Assembly (NCBI GenBank): GCA_035560235.1
Contig: DATMAG010000106.1
Span: 13,928 to 77,927, forward strand
Length of the DNA: 64,000 bases
Direction of reading: 5' to 3'
Source of the DNA: DASRDU01 sp035560235
GTDB taxonomy: Bacteria; Acidobacteriota; Blastocatellia; RBC074
Shown: positions 16,988 to 25,852 of the stretch, piece by piece
Position numbering within the stretch: the stretch's first letter is position 1
Layout of the letters: each line of letters begins with the position of its first letter
The notes under the pieces: generated by a model
The model's database searches: none
What the model saw: the letters and a program-made list of their open reading frames with translations, nothing else
Told to the model about the DNA's origin: nothing
Program-made: the position numbers and the translations under genes

Positions 16988-18040
16988 TCAGGCCGATTTC
17001 AGGCGGCGGGCAGCCGGGGCAGGGCCGATGGATTCGCGCAGCTTCAGTTCGACAGGCAGGATCAGGCTTTGCGGCTGAGTGAACTTCCCTTCCATAGCGC
17101 CGGTCAGCAGGTTGAATGCTTCCTTACCGATTTCATACATCGGCGTGTAAACAGTCGTCAGACTTTTGTGCGTGTATTCACCAACAGCGGTACCGTCAAA
17201 GCTCACGACCGAGACTTCATCAGGCACTTCGATTCCTGCCTGATCGAGAAAGCGCATTAACCCGACCGCGACCACATCGCTGAAAGTCACAATCGCGGTC
17301 GGCTTCTGTTTGCAGGCCTGCCACAGGCGCTGCCCGGCTTCAAAGCCTCCGGCAAAGGTCAGCGCGCTGGTTTCAAACAGTGCTTCGCTCTGCTCGAAGC
17401 CATTTTTTTTCGCGTAGCGTTTGAAGGCCGCGAGCCGCTGCCGGATCGGCAGCATCGCCGGAGTGCCTGAAATATAGGCCACGCGCCGGTGCGCGCGCGC
17501 GGCGAGCGCCTCAACCACCATCCGCACGCCGTCCACATAATCGGCGGCGACCTGATGAAAGACTGGCGGTTTCAACTGACGATTGATCAGAACGACTTCA
17601 AAATCGCTCTTCTGCAAGTCCTGCCAGAAGCGCGGCAGCTTTGGTTTCTCGCTGGTGAATGGCGGCGCAGCGATCATGCCGCCGAGGTGCAGCCCGATCA
17701 GATCTCTGACCTTGTCGGCATAGCGATCCAGTTCATACGAACCATTGCCGAGCAGGACGTGATAACCGGCGGCGCTCGCGGCATCCTCGATGGCGCGGAT
17801 GACTTCGGCGTAATACTGATCGGAACTGTTCGGCACGATCACGCCGATCAGATTGGAGCGTCCGGTCGCAAGCGCGCGCGCCACCTGATTCGGCTCGTAA
17901 TTCAACTGCTTCATCGCTGCCCGCACCCGCGCCCGCGTCGCTTCAGGAATGCGCGGATGATCGCGCAGCGCCAGTGAAACAGTCATCGCCGAAAGGCCGA
18001 GCTTGTTGCCGATGTCACGAATTGTAACTTTCTTCTTCAA
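16988..18040 (-). CDS. LacI-family transcriptional regulator
   Basis: This 350-residue repressor has an N-terminal helix-turn-helix at about 5-25 (VTIRDIGNKLGLSAMTVSLA) and a hinge helix around residue 55 (NQVARALATGRSN). The periplasmic-binding-protein-like sensor domain follows (IGVIVPNSSDQYYAEVIRA, then VSVVSFDGTAVGEY). It should bind palindromic DNA and release it when a sugar or sugar derivative binds. The palindrome 62 bases beyond its stop, in front of the isomerase operon, is the obvious target. The long inverted repeat upstream of its start may affect its own expression. Confidence 0.9.
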   Translation of the reverse strand: MKKKVTIRDIGNKLGLSAMTVSLALRDHPRIPEATRARVRAAMKQLNYEPNQVARALATGRSNLIGVIVPNSSDQYYAEVIRAIEDAASAAGYHVLLGNGSYELDRYADKVRDLIGLHLGGMIAAPPFTSEKPKLPRFWQDLQKSDFEVVLINRQLKPPVFHQVAADYVDGVRMVVEALAARAHRRVAYISGTPAMLPIRQRLAAFKRYAKKNGFEQSEALFETSALTFAGGFEAGQRLWQACKQKPTAIVTFSDVVAVGLMRFLDQAGIEVPDEVSVVSFDGTAVGEYTHKSLTTVYTPMYEIGKEAFNLLTGAMEGKFTQPQSLILPVELKLRESIGPAPAARRLKSA

Positions 18041-18063
18041 GCTGATGGCAGCAGATCAGTGGT

Positions 18064-18174
18064 AAGAGAGATGACGGAACAGACGGAAATAACGGAACAG
18101 ACGAAAGAAGATCTGAACAGTGGCCTGGCTTTTCCGTTCATTCCGTTATTTTCGTCTGTTCCGTCATCTCTCTT
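18064..18174. repeat. Inverted repeat, GATGACGGAACAGACG family (copy 2)
   Basis: Arms of 34 bases at 18064-18097 and 18141-18174 pair with one mismatch (outer word AAGAGAGATGACGGAACAGA). Inside each arm CGGAACAGACG occurs twice in near-identical form around GGAAATAA. The element lies between the amidase stop and the LacI gene start. It is clearly homologous to the element at 8832-8946, so this is a dispersed repeat and not a gene-specific terminator. Confidence 0.92.
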
Positions 18175-18186
18175 TTTCTTCCGTTC

Positions 18187-19620
18187 TTACGCTGACACAG
18201 GCGGTCTGCGCTGTGCCCAGGGCCGCGCCGATTCAAGCTGCGAGGCAAGCCTGAAAAGCGTCGCTTCATCACCGAAGCGTCCGGTAAAGTGCGTACCGAC
18301 GGGCAGTCCTTCAGCGTTCCAGTACAGCGGCAGCGAAATTGCGGGCTGACCAGTGACGTTGGCGAGCGGAGTAAATGGCACGAACTCGGCGGCGACGCGC
18401 ATGCCGTTCAGCGGATTTTCGGGCGTGCTGTCCATTGAGCCGAGCGGCAGCGGCGGCGCGCCGAGCGTCGGCGTCAGCCACACATCGTAATCAAGCATGA
18501 AGCGCGCGATGTCACGCGACATTCGCTGACACCACTGCACCGCGAGCAGGTATTTCGCTGCGCTCTGCTGCTGCCCCATCTGATACAAGGCCCACGTGCC
18601 AGGCTCGAACTGATCAGGCGTCGGCGTTTTGCCGAGCGCCATCGCAAAGCCGTCAATCGTCCACGCCATACCCGATGACCAGATGGTCATAAACATCGGA
18701 ACGATCATTTCAGCATCAACCTGCGGCGCGGCTTCGACGACTTCGTGGCCAAGATCAGCGCAGAGTTTTGCGGCGTCTTCGACTGCGGCCACACAGTCAG
18801 GATGCAATGGCGCGCCGGTTGGCGACTGTTTTGTAAAGGCAATTCGCAGCCTGCCGGGGTTTGCGCCGACTTCTTCAATGAATGGTCGCGCTGGCGCGGG
18901 CGCATAGTACGGATCACCGACATCCGGCCCCGCTGTGGCATCGAGCAGCGCGGCAGAATCGCGCACTGAACGTGTGACCGCGTGTTCGGCAATCAGCCCG
19001 CTGAAGGCATCGCCCACGTCCGGCCCCAGCGGATTGCGCGCCCGAGTTGGCTTCAATCCCACCAGCCCGCAGCACGAGGCCGGAATGCGAATTGAACCGC
19101 CGCCGTCATTGGCGTGCGCCATCGGCACCATTCCTGCGGCAACGGCTGCGGCTGAACCGCCCGATGATCCGCCGGTGATGTGAGCTGTGTTCCAGGGATT
19201 GCGCGAAGGCCCGTGCAGCTTTGGCTCAGTCGTTGGCAGAATGCCGTATTCAGGCGCATTCGTGATGCCGCAGATGACCAGCCCGGCGCGCTTGTATCGC
19301 CGGGTCAGTTCCGCATCGTATGGCGCAACGAAGCCTTCCAGAAAACGCGATCCCTGCGTTTGCGGCGCGCCCGCGCACAGGGCCATCAGATTCTTGAGCA
19401 GAAACGGGACGCCGGTAAACGGGCCGGCGGGCAGTTCGCCGCTCGCCGCCTGGCGCGCCTGCTCAAAGAGCGGAAAGATGACGGCATTGAGTTGCGGATT
19501 GACGCGCTCGATGCGTTCAATCGCGGCCTCGACCAGTTCAATGGGTTTGACTTCCTTCTTTCTGACCAGCTCGGCCTGTGCAGTTGCATCAAGCCATGCG
19601 AGTTCATTCATTGCTGACAT
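18187..19620 (-). CDS. Amidase (amidase signature family)
   Basis: This is a 477-residue amidase with the Ser-cisSer-Lys triad visible: Lys76 in VPFLLKNLMA, the cis-Ser at about 153 in GGSSGGSAAAVAAG, and nucleophile Ser176 in NDGGGSIRIPA. It hydrolyses an amide or carbamoyl bond; the substrate is unknown. I chose the start at 19620 because AGGGGGC lies about 8 bases upstream and MSAMNELAWLDATAQ is a typical N-terminus. The longer frame to 19794 has no family resemblance. It is not GatA by context, because GatB and GatC are absent nearby. Confidence 0.87.
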   Translation of the reverse strand: MSAMNELAWLDATAQAELVRKKEVKPIELVEAAIERIERVNPQLNAVIFPLFEQARQAASGELPAGPFTGVPFLLKNLMALCAGAPQTQGSRFLEGFVAPYDAELTRRYKRAGLVICGITNAPEYGILPTTEPKLHGPSRNPWNTAHITGGSSGGSAAAVAAGMVPMAHANDGGGSIRIPASCCGLVGLKPTRARNPLGPDVGDAFSGLIAEHAVTRSVRDSAALLDATAGPDVGDPYYAPAPARPFIEEVGANPGRLRIAFTKQSPTGAPLHPDCVAAVEDAAKLCADLGHEVVEAAPQVDAEMIVPMFMTIWSSGMAWTIDGFAMALGKTPTPDQFEPGTWALYQMGQQQSAAKYLLAVQWCQRMSRDIARFMLDYDVWLTPTLGAPPLPLGSMDSTPENPLNGMRVAAEFVPFTPLANVTGQPAISLPLYWNAEGLPVGTHFTGRFGDEATLFRLASQLESARPWAQRRPPVSA

Positions 19621-19777
19621 GCTGATTGCCCCCTGTGAAGAGTTTCTGCCGGTGCATGGATGGTAACAACGGGCTGATATATTGGATGATCCGCGCGGAA
19701 AATGAAAAGGGCCGAAGCGCCTGGATGATCGCTGAAAGACGATTATCCGCGCTGACGGCTCAATGAGGGAAGAAGAC

Positions 19778-19810
<33 letters not shown>

Positions 19811-19871
19811 AACCTCTCAGGCCGCACCTCAGCCGCGACGTGCCCGATCCTTGCGAGTTGAAGCAATGCAA

Positions 19872-19908
19872 AGAGGCGCGAAGGAATACAGTTTTCCTTC
19901 GCGCCTCT
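19872..19908 (-). terminator. Strong hairpin at the end of the permease operon
   Basis: A perfect 15-bp stem (AGAGGCGCGAAGGAA/TTCCTTCGCGCCTCT) closes a 7-base loop. It lies 24 bases beyond the permease stop on the minus strand. No run of U follows, so termination would be unusual or Rho-assisted. It may instead stabilise the 3' end or belong to the repeat class. Confidence 0.55.
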
Positions 19909-19932
19909 GCTCGCGGCTGTCCGCGTGATGTT

Positions 19933-21285
19933 TTATTCGTACCGCAGGCATTCAATCGGATCGAGCCGCGCAGCCTTGCGCGCAGGCCAGACGCCGAAGA
20001 TCAGGCCGATGGCGATTGAGACCGTGACGCCGGTCACAACCGCCCACAGCGGAATCGAGGCGGGAATGGACGGGATGAAGAACATGAGAATGTAACTGAC
20101 CGCAACGGCCAGCACGATGCCGAGGATGCCGCCGAGCGAGGTCAGCGTCATCGCTTCAAAGAGGAACTGCCGGACGATGTCGCGGCGACGCGCTCCGATG
20201 GCCTTGCGCACGCCGATCTCCTTCGTCCGTTCAGTGACGCTCACGAGCATGATGTTCATCACGCCGATGCCGCCAACCAGCAGTCCGACTGCCGAAATGG
20301 CGATGGCGATGATGCCGACGGCGGCGGTGATTGAATCGAACTGCCTGATCATTTTGTCCGCCGTGCTGAGATCAAAATTATTATCCTGATCGTATTTCAC
20401 CCCGCGCTGCCGACGCAGAATCTGTTCGATCTGATCGTAGGCTTCAGCGAGGCGTCCGGTTCTGGCTCGCGCAATAATCATCATCCATTCGCTGCGGGGC
20501 GACAGCTTGCGCGCCGTCTCGAACGGAATGAAGACGGCGTTGTCTTCTTCGTTCTCCCCAAAGAACCCTGACTTTCTCTTTTCCAGCACGCCGATAACTT
20601 CAAACTCCCTGCCGCCCCAGTCCACGATCCGTCCGGCGATGCGGGCCTGATTCGGAAAGAGCGCTTCAGCCACATTGACGCCGATGACCATGACATTGCG
20701 GCGATGTTCGTCATCAACTTCGCTGATGAAGCGGCCCTCGGCCATCTGGATATTCGTCACGCGTTCGTAACTGGCCGAAGCTCCCTGAATATCGCCCTGC
20801 TTGTAGGAATGGCCCTGATACTTGATGGTTCGGTCCACCTGCCAGAGAAAGCCGTTGTAAGCGACCGAGTCAACCGCATCAGCCTGCGCCAGAATGGCCT
20901 GACCATCGGCAGGCGTAAGCGGCTTGCGGGCATATTCGCTGCGGTCACGATCCCCCATGCGCGGCCCGGTCGAGAGGTGAAAGGCATAGATGTTGTTGGT
21001 GCCGTATTCCTCAACCATGCTGACGATGCTGTGGCGCAGGCCGGTCAGGATCGAAGCCACCGCGATCACGACGGCGACTCCGATGACGATGCCAAGGACG
21101 GTCAGGAAGCTGCGAAATTTGTGCGCGCGAATCGTCCCCATCGCCATCCGGATGGTTTCAATGGGCAGCAGCTTTGAGAGACTCCAGCGACGGTCGGCTT
21201 CCTGCTCGCGGCGTTCGACCGCCTTCATTTCACGCTGAATGTGTGCCTGTAATTTCACTACTGTGATCTCCTGCACCGGCTGCAT
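19933..21285 (-). CDS. MacB-like ABC transporter permease
   Basis: The 450-residue protein has a cytoplasmic, charged N-terminus, TM1 near residue 55-80 (FRSFLTVLGIVIGVAVVIAV), a periplasmic MacB core domain (about 85-310) and three TM helices near the C-terminus. GGIGVMNIMLVSVTERTKEI and the ending PARKAARLDPIECLRYE are hallmarks of MacB/FtsX-type permeases. These proteins work as mechanotransmitters rather than classic pores. It follows a second, similar permease by 15 bases. No ATP-binding subunit or membrane-fusion protein is nearby, so the ATPase must come from elsewhere. Confidence 0.9.
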   Translation of the reverse strand: MQPVQEITVVKLQAHIQREMKAVERREQEADRRWSLSKLLPIETIRMAMGTIRAHKFRSFLTVLGIVIGVAVVIAVASILTGLRHSIVSMVEEYGTNNIYAFHLSTGPRMGDRDRSEYARKPLTPADGQAILAQADAVDSVAYNGFLWQVDRTIKYQGHSYKQGDIQGASASYERVTNIQMAEGRFISEVDDEHRRNVMVIGVNVAEALFPNQARIAGRIVDWGGREFEVIGVLEKRKSGFFGENEEDNAVFIPFETARKLSPRSEWMMIIARARTGRLAEAYDQIEQILRRQRGVKYDQDNNFDLSTADKMIRQFDSITAAVGIIAIAISAVGLLVGGIGVMNIMLVSVTERTKEIGVRKAIGARRRDIVRQFLFEAMTLTSLGGILGIVLAVAVSYILMFFIPSIPASIPLWAVVTGVTVSIAIGLIFGVWPARKAARLDPIECLRYE

Positions 21286-21300
21286 CGTCCGGCGCTGTCG

Positions 21301-22545
21301 TCAGTTTCTCGTGAGAGCAATGATCGGATCGAGTCTGGCGGCCTTGAAGGCCGGATAGATTCCGGCAATCATCCCGATACCGCCCGAAACAGCCAGCGAC
21401 AGCAGGATGTAACCAAAGGTAATCACCATCGGAATGGGCGTGGTCGTGCTGACAAGCGCCGAAATGCCCGCAGCCAGCAGCAGCCCGAGGACGCCGCCGA
21501 CGGATGAGAGCAGCGACGATTCAATCAGAAACTGCAGCAGAATCTGGCTGCGACGCGCGCCGACGGCCTTGCGCAGGCCGATTTCAAAGGTGCGTTCGGT
21601 GACGCTGACCAGCATAATGTTCATCACTACAATCCCGCCGACAATCAGCGAAAGCAGCGTGATCGGCGTGACCACCATGGCAATCGCCCCGGTAAACCGA
21701 TCCACCTGACCCTTGACCTCATCGGTGTTGACAAGACCGAAATCGTCCTCGGCTTCACCAATCAGTTTGTGCCGGTTGCGCATGACCATGCGTGCCTGCT
21801 CCATCGCGGCCTGAAACTGTTCGGGTTGATTGGCCTTGCCGTGCAGCTGAATGCTCATCCGGCGTCCGAAGAGATGACCGAAGGTGCTGATCGGGAGATA
21901 GAGGTGATTGTCGAGCGAGCTGCCGAACATCGAGCCGCGCTTCGCTTCGACGCCGATGATTCTGAGCGGGATGCCGTTGACCTTGAGTTCCTGGCCGACG
22001 GGATTCTGGCCCTGAAAGAACTTCTCACGCACATCCATGCCAAGGACACAGACGAGCGCGGAATGTTCGACTTCGTTCTGACTGAGAAAGCGGCCTTCAG
22101 CGATCTCCTTGTTTTCGATCTCGCCCATATTGGCCGTGACTCCGGAGATCTGAGTGCCGAAGATTTCCTGTCCCCTGTGTTCGAGCCTGAGCTGTGTGTT
22201 GACCTGCGCGCCGACTTCCGAGCAGATGGTGCAGTGTTCGGCCAGCCACTCGTAATCATCCAGATAAAGCCGCTTGTTGCGCTTCATCATCTTTTCCCAC
22301 TGCTCTTCGCTCAGTCTGCCGCTCACCGCGATGCGCGCCATCATAAAATGATTGACGCCGAGTATCCTGCCAATCGTCGTCAGCACATATGAATTGAATC
22401 CGCTGATCGAAGCGCCGACCACGACGACCGAAGCCACGCCGATAATGATGCCGATCAGTGTCAGGAACGACCGCAGTTTGTGCGCCACGATGGCCTGCAC
22501 GGCCAGCCTGAAGGCATCCAGATAAAATGAAAAATATGCTCGCAT
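21301..22545 (-). CDS. MacB-like ABC transporter permease
   Basis: This 414-residue paralogue of the next gene starts MRAYFSFYLDAFRLAVQAI, with GGGAG about 6 bases upstream of the chosen start. TM1 (FLTLIGIIIGVASVVVVGAS), a periplasmic core, and three C-terminal TM helices with GGIVVMNIMLVSVTERTFEI are clear. It ends in the usual FKAARLDPIIALTRN. The two permeases probably form a heterodimer. Substrate and direction of transport cannot be read; macrolide, peptide or lipoprotein handling are all known in the family. Confidence 0.88.
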   Translation of the reverse strand: MRAYFSFYLDAFRLAVQAIVAHKLRSFLTLIGIIIGVASVVVVGASISGFNSYVLTTIGRILGVNHFMMARIAVSGRLSEEQWEKMMKRNKRLYLDDYEWLAEHCTICSEVGAQVNTQLRLEHRGQEIFGTQISGVTANMGEIENKEIAEGRFLSQNEVEHSALVCVLGMDVREKFFQGQNPVGQELKVNGIPLRIIGVEAKRGSMFGSSLDNHLYLPISTFGHLFGRRMSIQLHGKANQPEQFQAAMEQARMVMRNRHKLIGEAEDDFGLVNTDEVKGQVDRFTGAIAMVVTPITLLSLIVGGIVVMNIMLVSVTERTFEIGLRKAVGARRSQILLQFLIESSLLSSVGGVLGLLLAAGISALVSTTTPIPMVITFGYILLSLAVSGGIGMIAGIYPAFKAARLDPIIALTRN

Positions 22546-22733
22546 AATGCTCCCGGTTCGCTGGAATGATGAACTGCTCAGGGCGCACTGAACCATGTGT
22601 TACGCCTCGCTCGCCATTCAGGTTCGCGCTTAATTCACGCACCAGAGAGAACCATCATCTCCATTGAGAGAAACGCAGCAGCGCGGGAGCCATTAACAGA
22701 ACAGAAAAAATCATCGGCAGGAAGAGAGCAAAA

Positions 22734-22961
22734 TTATTGGATGGAGATTCGTCTGAAATGGAAATGCTGAAAAGCGGAAGCTGAGCTGTGCGCGAGTCTC
22801 GTTCCGGCGCTGAGCCGCTCCGGCGCCGGATTCAGCGCGGCTTCAGTCCGGGCCTGAAACTCAGGCGGCAATTCATCCGGCACGATTGATGAACGATACG
22901 ATTCATCCTTCCATCCGGTCGGATCATCAGCAGCCTCGTTCTTTTCCGGTAATTCTTCCAT
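22734..22961 (-). CDS. Small acidic protein, unknown function
   Basis: This 75-residue frame starts MEELPEKNEAADDPTGWKDE behind a good ribosome site (AGAGGGG, about 6 bases upstream). The first half is acidic and Pro-rich and the last part is His/Arg-rich. There is no signal peptide, membrane segment or domain that I recognise. It lies 188 bases upstream of the permease pair on the same strand. Reality of the gene rests on the ribosome site and codon use only. Confidence 0.5.
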   Translation of the reverse strand: MEELPEKNEAADDPTGWKDESYRSSIVPDELPPEFQARTEAALNPAPERLSAGTRLAHSSASAFQHFHFRRISIQ

Positions 22962-23010
22962 GTCATCCCCTCTGGTTATGTGTCCGCTCCCGCCCAGGAA
23001 CGCGAGCATC

Positions 23011-23123
23011 AATCCTGGGAGCGCGAGCGTCCTCGCTCGCCTGACTTATGCCAGAGAACTGATGAAATCCAAAGCGTCCTTCTTGCAAGACAGGCGAGCG
23101 AGGACGCTCGCGCTCCCAGGATT
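23011..23123. repeat. Perfect 33-bp inverted repeat
   Basis: Arms at 23011-23043 and 23091-23123 are exact reverse complements (core GGGAGCGCGAGCGTCCTCGC) with a 47-base loop. The arm itself contains the smaller palindrome GCGAGCGTCCTCGCTCGC. It fills the gap between the YjbQ-like stop at 23132 and the small acidic gene. The nearby AGGAACGCGAGCATCAATCC at about 22997-23016 looks like a partial extra copy. Confidence 0.93.
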
Positions 23124-23131
23124 GTCTGCGG

Positions 23132-23623
23132 TCACTCAGTCTGGCCCATCAGCATGACTGAAACGGTTCGTTCACGCGCACAGTCCAGTTCGACGAAAAA
23201 GAGCCGCTGCCAGCGACCCAGTTCGGGCCTGCCGCCGACGATGTTCAGGGTTTCCGAAGAGCGCAGAAACAGCGCCTTGCAGTGCGCGTGTCCGTTCGGC
23301 TTCTCGTCCGGCGTCAGGTTGGCCGTGCGAATGCTGAAGTCATCGTGCCGGTAAGCCACGCTGCGCGGGGCCATCTGTTCGAGCGTGCGTCTGAGGTCTT
23401 CAAGCAGCAGCGGCTCATCCTCATTGACGATGATGGCCGCAGTCGTGTGCTGCGTCTGCACGTTGACCATTCCGTGACTGATGCCTGAGGACTGCACCAG
23501 AGCGATGATTTCATCCGTCAGATCAATGAACTCGAGACACTCCTGAGTCTCAAGGCGAATCAGATGATGAATGGTCTGAAACAATGTCGGCGCAGGCCGC
23601 CTGACTGGAAAACGGATCAGCAT
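23132..23623 (-). CDS. YjbQ-family protein (UPF0047)
   Basis: This is a 163-residue protein of the small YjbQ/UPF0047 family, linked in the literature to weak thiamine-phosphate-synthase activity and of uncertain true role. It has the family's VNVQTQHTTAAIIVNEDEP, with the metal-site His, then HCKALFLRSSE and GRWQRLFFVELDC. The start at 23623 was chosen for ACAGGAG about 9 bases upstream and the conserved N-terminus. The longer frame upstream overlaps the next gene. It is probably cytoplasmic and trimeric by family. Confidence 0.85.
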   Translation of the reverse strand: MLIRFPVRRPAPTLFQTIHHLIRLETQECLEFIDLTDEIIALVQSSGISHGMVNVQTQHTTAAIIVNEDEPLLLEDLRRTLEQMAPRSVAYRHDDFSIRTANLTPDEKPNGHAHCKALFLRSSETLNIVGGRPELGRWQRLFFVELDCARERTVSVMLMGQTE

Positions 23624-23652
23624 ACTGATGACTCCTGTGCAATGACTGCGGT

Positions 23653-24003
23653 TCAGAAAGCTTCGGCAGCGCGGCGAAGGAGCGCTCCGGCATAAGCGCC
23701 GATGAAGGCCGGAATCAGCGCCAGAAATGAAGCGAAAACATTCGGCTCGACCGGATACGACGGCGGATAACCGAGCGCGCGTCTGACCAGATGCGTCGCC
23801 GGAACTCCGCAGCCGATGAGCAAAGCCCAGCGCCACGCGCCCGCCGGATGAATAAAACCGGGCAGGCCGGTCGCCGCGAGCAGCAGCAGCACGATGCCCT
23901 GCACTTCACTGGCCCGCTGATCCAGATATCCTATCACCAGCCCGGCGAGCAGACAGACGCCGACGCACAACCACGCATTGATTTTCAGATTCAGCAGATT
24001 CAT
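23653..24003 (-). CDS. Small integral membrane protein
   Basis: This 116-residue protein has about four hydrophobic segments (ALLIGCGVPATHLVRRALGY and FLALIPAFIGAYAGALLR among them) and short charged loops. The start at 24003 comes just after the stop of uppS at 24020, with AGGAG upstream of it. I do not recognise the family. Co-transcription with uppS is likely; a role in envelope work is only suggested by that. Confidence 0.65.
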   Translation of the reverse strand: MNLLNLKINAWLCVGVCLLAGLVIGYLDQRASEVQGIVLLLLAATGLPGFIHPAGAWRWALLIGCGVPATHLVRRALGYPPSYPVEPNVFASFLALIPAFIGAYAGALLRRAAEAF

Positions 24004-24019
24004 GCGTTGCCGCTCCTGG

Positions 24020-24754
24020 TTATCCCGCCACGGCTTCCTCGATTCGTCCGAAACGGCGGTCGCGCGAACGGAACTCGCTGATGGCTGCCTCAAGGTCGCT
24101 CCTGCCGAAATCGGGCCAGAGCGTTTTCGTAAAGACCAGTTCGGCGTAAGCGCATTCCCACAGGAGAAAATCGCTCAGCCGCTGTTCGCCGCTCGTGCGA
24201 ATCAGCAGATCAACCTCCGGTGACGGTTCACGCTCGTGATTTGCCGCGCCGAGCAGCCGCGCAAACTCCTCGCGCGTCGGCGCTGAGTGCGGCGATACTC
24301 CGGCCGCGGCAGCGAGGATCGCTTCGCGCGCTGAGTAATCAACCGCAATTCTCAGATGCAGCCGGTCGCAGCGCGCCGTCAGCGCTTCGGCGGTTTCAAT
24401 GCCCATCCGCAGCGAACGCGCCAGCCGGTCGCGCCGCCCGATCACGCTCAGCCGGATGCCGTTCGTCACGCAGTTGCGCGTTTCGCGCGAAAGATAAGTT
24501 CGCAGCAGTTTCATCAGTTCGCTGACCTCGTGCGGCGGGCGCTGCCAGTTGTCAGCGGAGAAGGCGAACAGCGAGAGCGTCGTGATCCCCAGTTCCGGCG
24601 CGGCTTCGACGGTGCGGCGCACGGCATCGGCTCCGGCCCGGTGTCCGGCGGTGCGCGGCAACCCGCGCCGCGTCGCCCAGCGTCCGTTGCCATCCATGAT
24701 GATGGCGGTGTGAATTCCCGGCTTTTCGTATTTCTGCAAACTGCTTTGCTCCAT
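24020..24754 (-). CDS. uppS: Isoprenyl transferase (undecaprenyl diphosphate synthase)
   Basis: This 244-residue cis-prenyltransferase makes the long isoprenoid carrier for peptidoglycan and glycan assembly. Catalytic Asp21 lies in AIIMDGNGRWA. The downstream AGHRAGADAVRR, LFAFSADNWQRP and the C-terminal LIRTSGEQRLSDFLLWECAY are all family signatures. The protein is cytoplasmic and peripheral to the membrane. The chosen start gives the standard short N-terminus; the longer frame runs into the preceding intergenic region. Confidence 0.93.
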   Translation of the reverse strand: MEQSSLQKYEKPGIHTAIIMDGNGRWATRRGLPRTAGHRAGADAVRRTVEAAPELGITTLSLFAFSADNWQRPPHEVSELMKLLRTYLSRETRNCVTNGIRLSVIGRRDRLARSLRMGIETAEALTARCDRLHLRIAVDYSAREAILAAAAGVSPHSAPTREEFARLLGAANHEREPSPEVDLLIRTSGEQRLSDFLLWECAYAELVFTKTLWPDFGRSDLEAAISEFRSRDRRFGRIEEAVAG

Positions 24755-24807
24755 AAAGTGAGACCTCAAAAATAACAGCGTCTGATGACGCTTCGTGATC
24801 GGGCGGC

Positions 24808-25200
24808 CTATCTGCCGCGTGTAGCCTTGATGATTGATTCCATATGACTCAGATAAGCTTCCAGCGCGCGGCGCCCCGCGGCGGTCAGGCTGTATTCGGT
24901 TTTCGGGATGCGGCCATCGAACGATTTGATGCATTTGATGTATTCGGCTTCTTCCAGTTTGCGCGCGTGCACACTGAGGTTTCCGTCGGTGGTGTTGAGC
25001 AGCGCTTTCAGATCATTGAAGGTCAGCGAATCATTGACCGCGAGCGCGCTGACAATGGCCAGCCTGGCGCGTTCGTGAATCAGGCGGTCAAGTTCGGTTG
25101 AGCGCGCCGCCGTCTGTTCAGCCACGACGAGGTTGCGTGCGCCCTTCGCTTCTGCGGCAGGCCGGGCGCGATCCTTTCTGAGAGTGTTCTGTTTAGCCAC
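24808..25200 (-). CDS. Winged-helix transcriptional regulator
   Basis: This 130-residue protein has a MarR/PadR-like winged helix (about 40-125: RARLAIVSALAVNDSLTFND, then LSVHARKLEEAEYI and KTEYSLTAAGRRALEAYL). The start is GTG at 25200, with GAGGAA just upstream. It overlaps the end of the preceding membrane-protein gene by 8 bases, so the pair is translationally coupled. Small regulators of this kind coupled to a multi-pass membrane protein are common. The target and signal are unknown. Confidence 0.78.
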   Translation of the reverse strand: MAKQNTLRKDRARPAAEAKGARNLVVAEQTAARSTELDRLIHERARLAIVSALAVNDSLTFNDLKALLNTTDGNLSVHARKLEEAEYIKCIKSFDGRIPKTEYSLTAAGRRALEAYLSHMESIIKATRGR

Positions 25201-25807
25201 CGTACTTCCTCGCAATAATCAGTCCGAACACGATATGCAGGCCGCCGAATCCGGCAGCCATCAGCCAGTCACTCGCGGCGGGCAGAACGAACAGCGCTAC
25301 GGTTCCAAGCAGCATAAAGACTGCGCCCATCACCGGCACGACTCTGACCGAAAACGCGCCGCCCGTCACCACGCCCGCGCCGTACAACAGCAGCCACATC
25401 CCCGGAATGCTCCCGGGCAGTTTCGCGCGAAACAGCAGCGCCGTCAGCAGCGCTGCCGCCAGCCAGGGCGGCGTCAGGCTGAGGACAAACTTGCGCGCCG
25501 GACGTGACACGAGCGACTCATTCGCCGCGCGCGCCTTGCGGCTGATGGTGACGGCAGAGATCACCAGCGCAACCGCGGCTTCAATTATCCAGACCTGAAG
25601 CCACCCGCTGAACCCGTTCCGGCGCGCAGCCAGCCAGGCTGCCGCAAGCGCCGTCAGGCCGATGACAACCATTCCCCGGCCCGGCACGGCGGTAAATGAT
25701 GAAGCGCGCTCCATCGTTTCGCGGATGAAGCGCAGATTGTCCATCGCGCGGTCGTGCAGCGCGGGCGGTTCGACAGGCTGTGAGCGCATGGGCGCAGGTG
25801 AACTCAT
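25193..25807 (-). CDS. Multi-pass membrane protein coupled to the regulator
   Basis: This 204-residue protein has a short cytoplasmic N-terminus (LHDRAMDNLRFIRETMERAS) and about six hydrophobic segments, including GMVVIGLTALAAAWLAA and VFMLLGTVALFVLPAASDWL. The family is not recognised by name. It overlaps the downstream winged-helix gene and probably senses or is controlled with it. Confidence 0.72.
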   Translation of the reverse strand: MSSPAPMRSQPVEPPALHDRAMDNLRFIRETMERASSFTAVPGRGMVVIGLTALAAAWLAARRNGFSGWLQVWIIEAAVALVISAVTISRKARAANESLVSRPARKFVLSLTPPWLAAALLTALLFRAKLPGSIPGMWLLLYGAGVVTGGAFSVRVVPVMGAVFMLLGTVALFVLPAASDWLMAAGFGGLHIVFGLIIARKYGG

Positions 25808-25852
25808 AACGACGGCATCTTACCGCTGTTCCAGTTACTGTCAAGTACTTTT

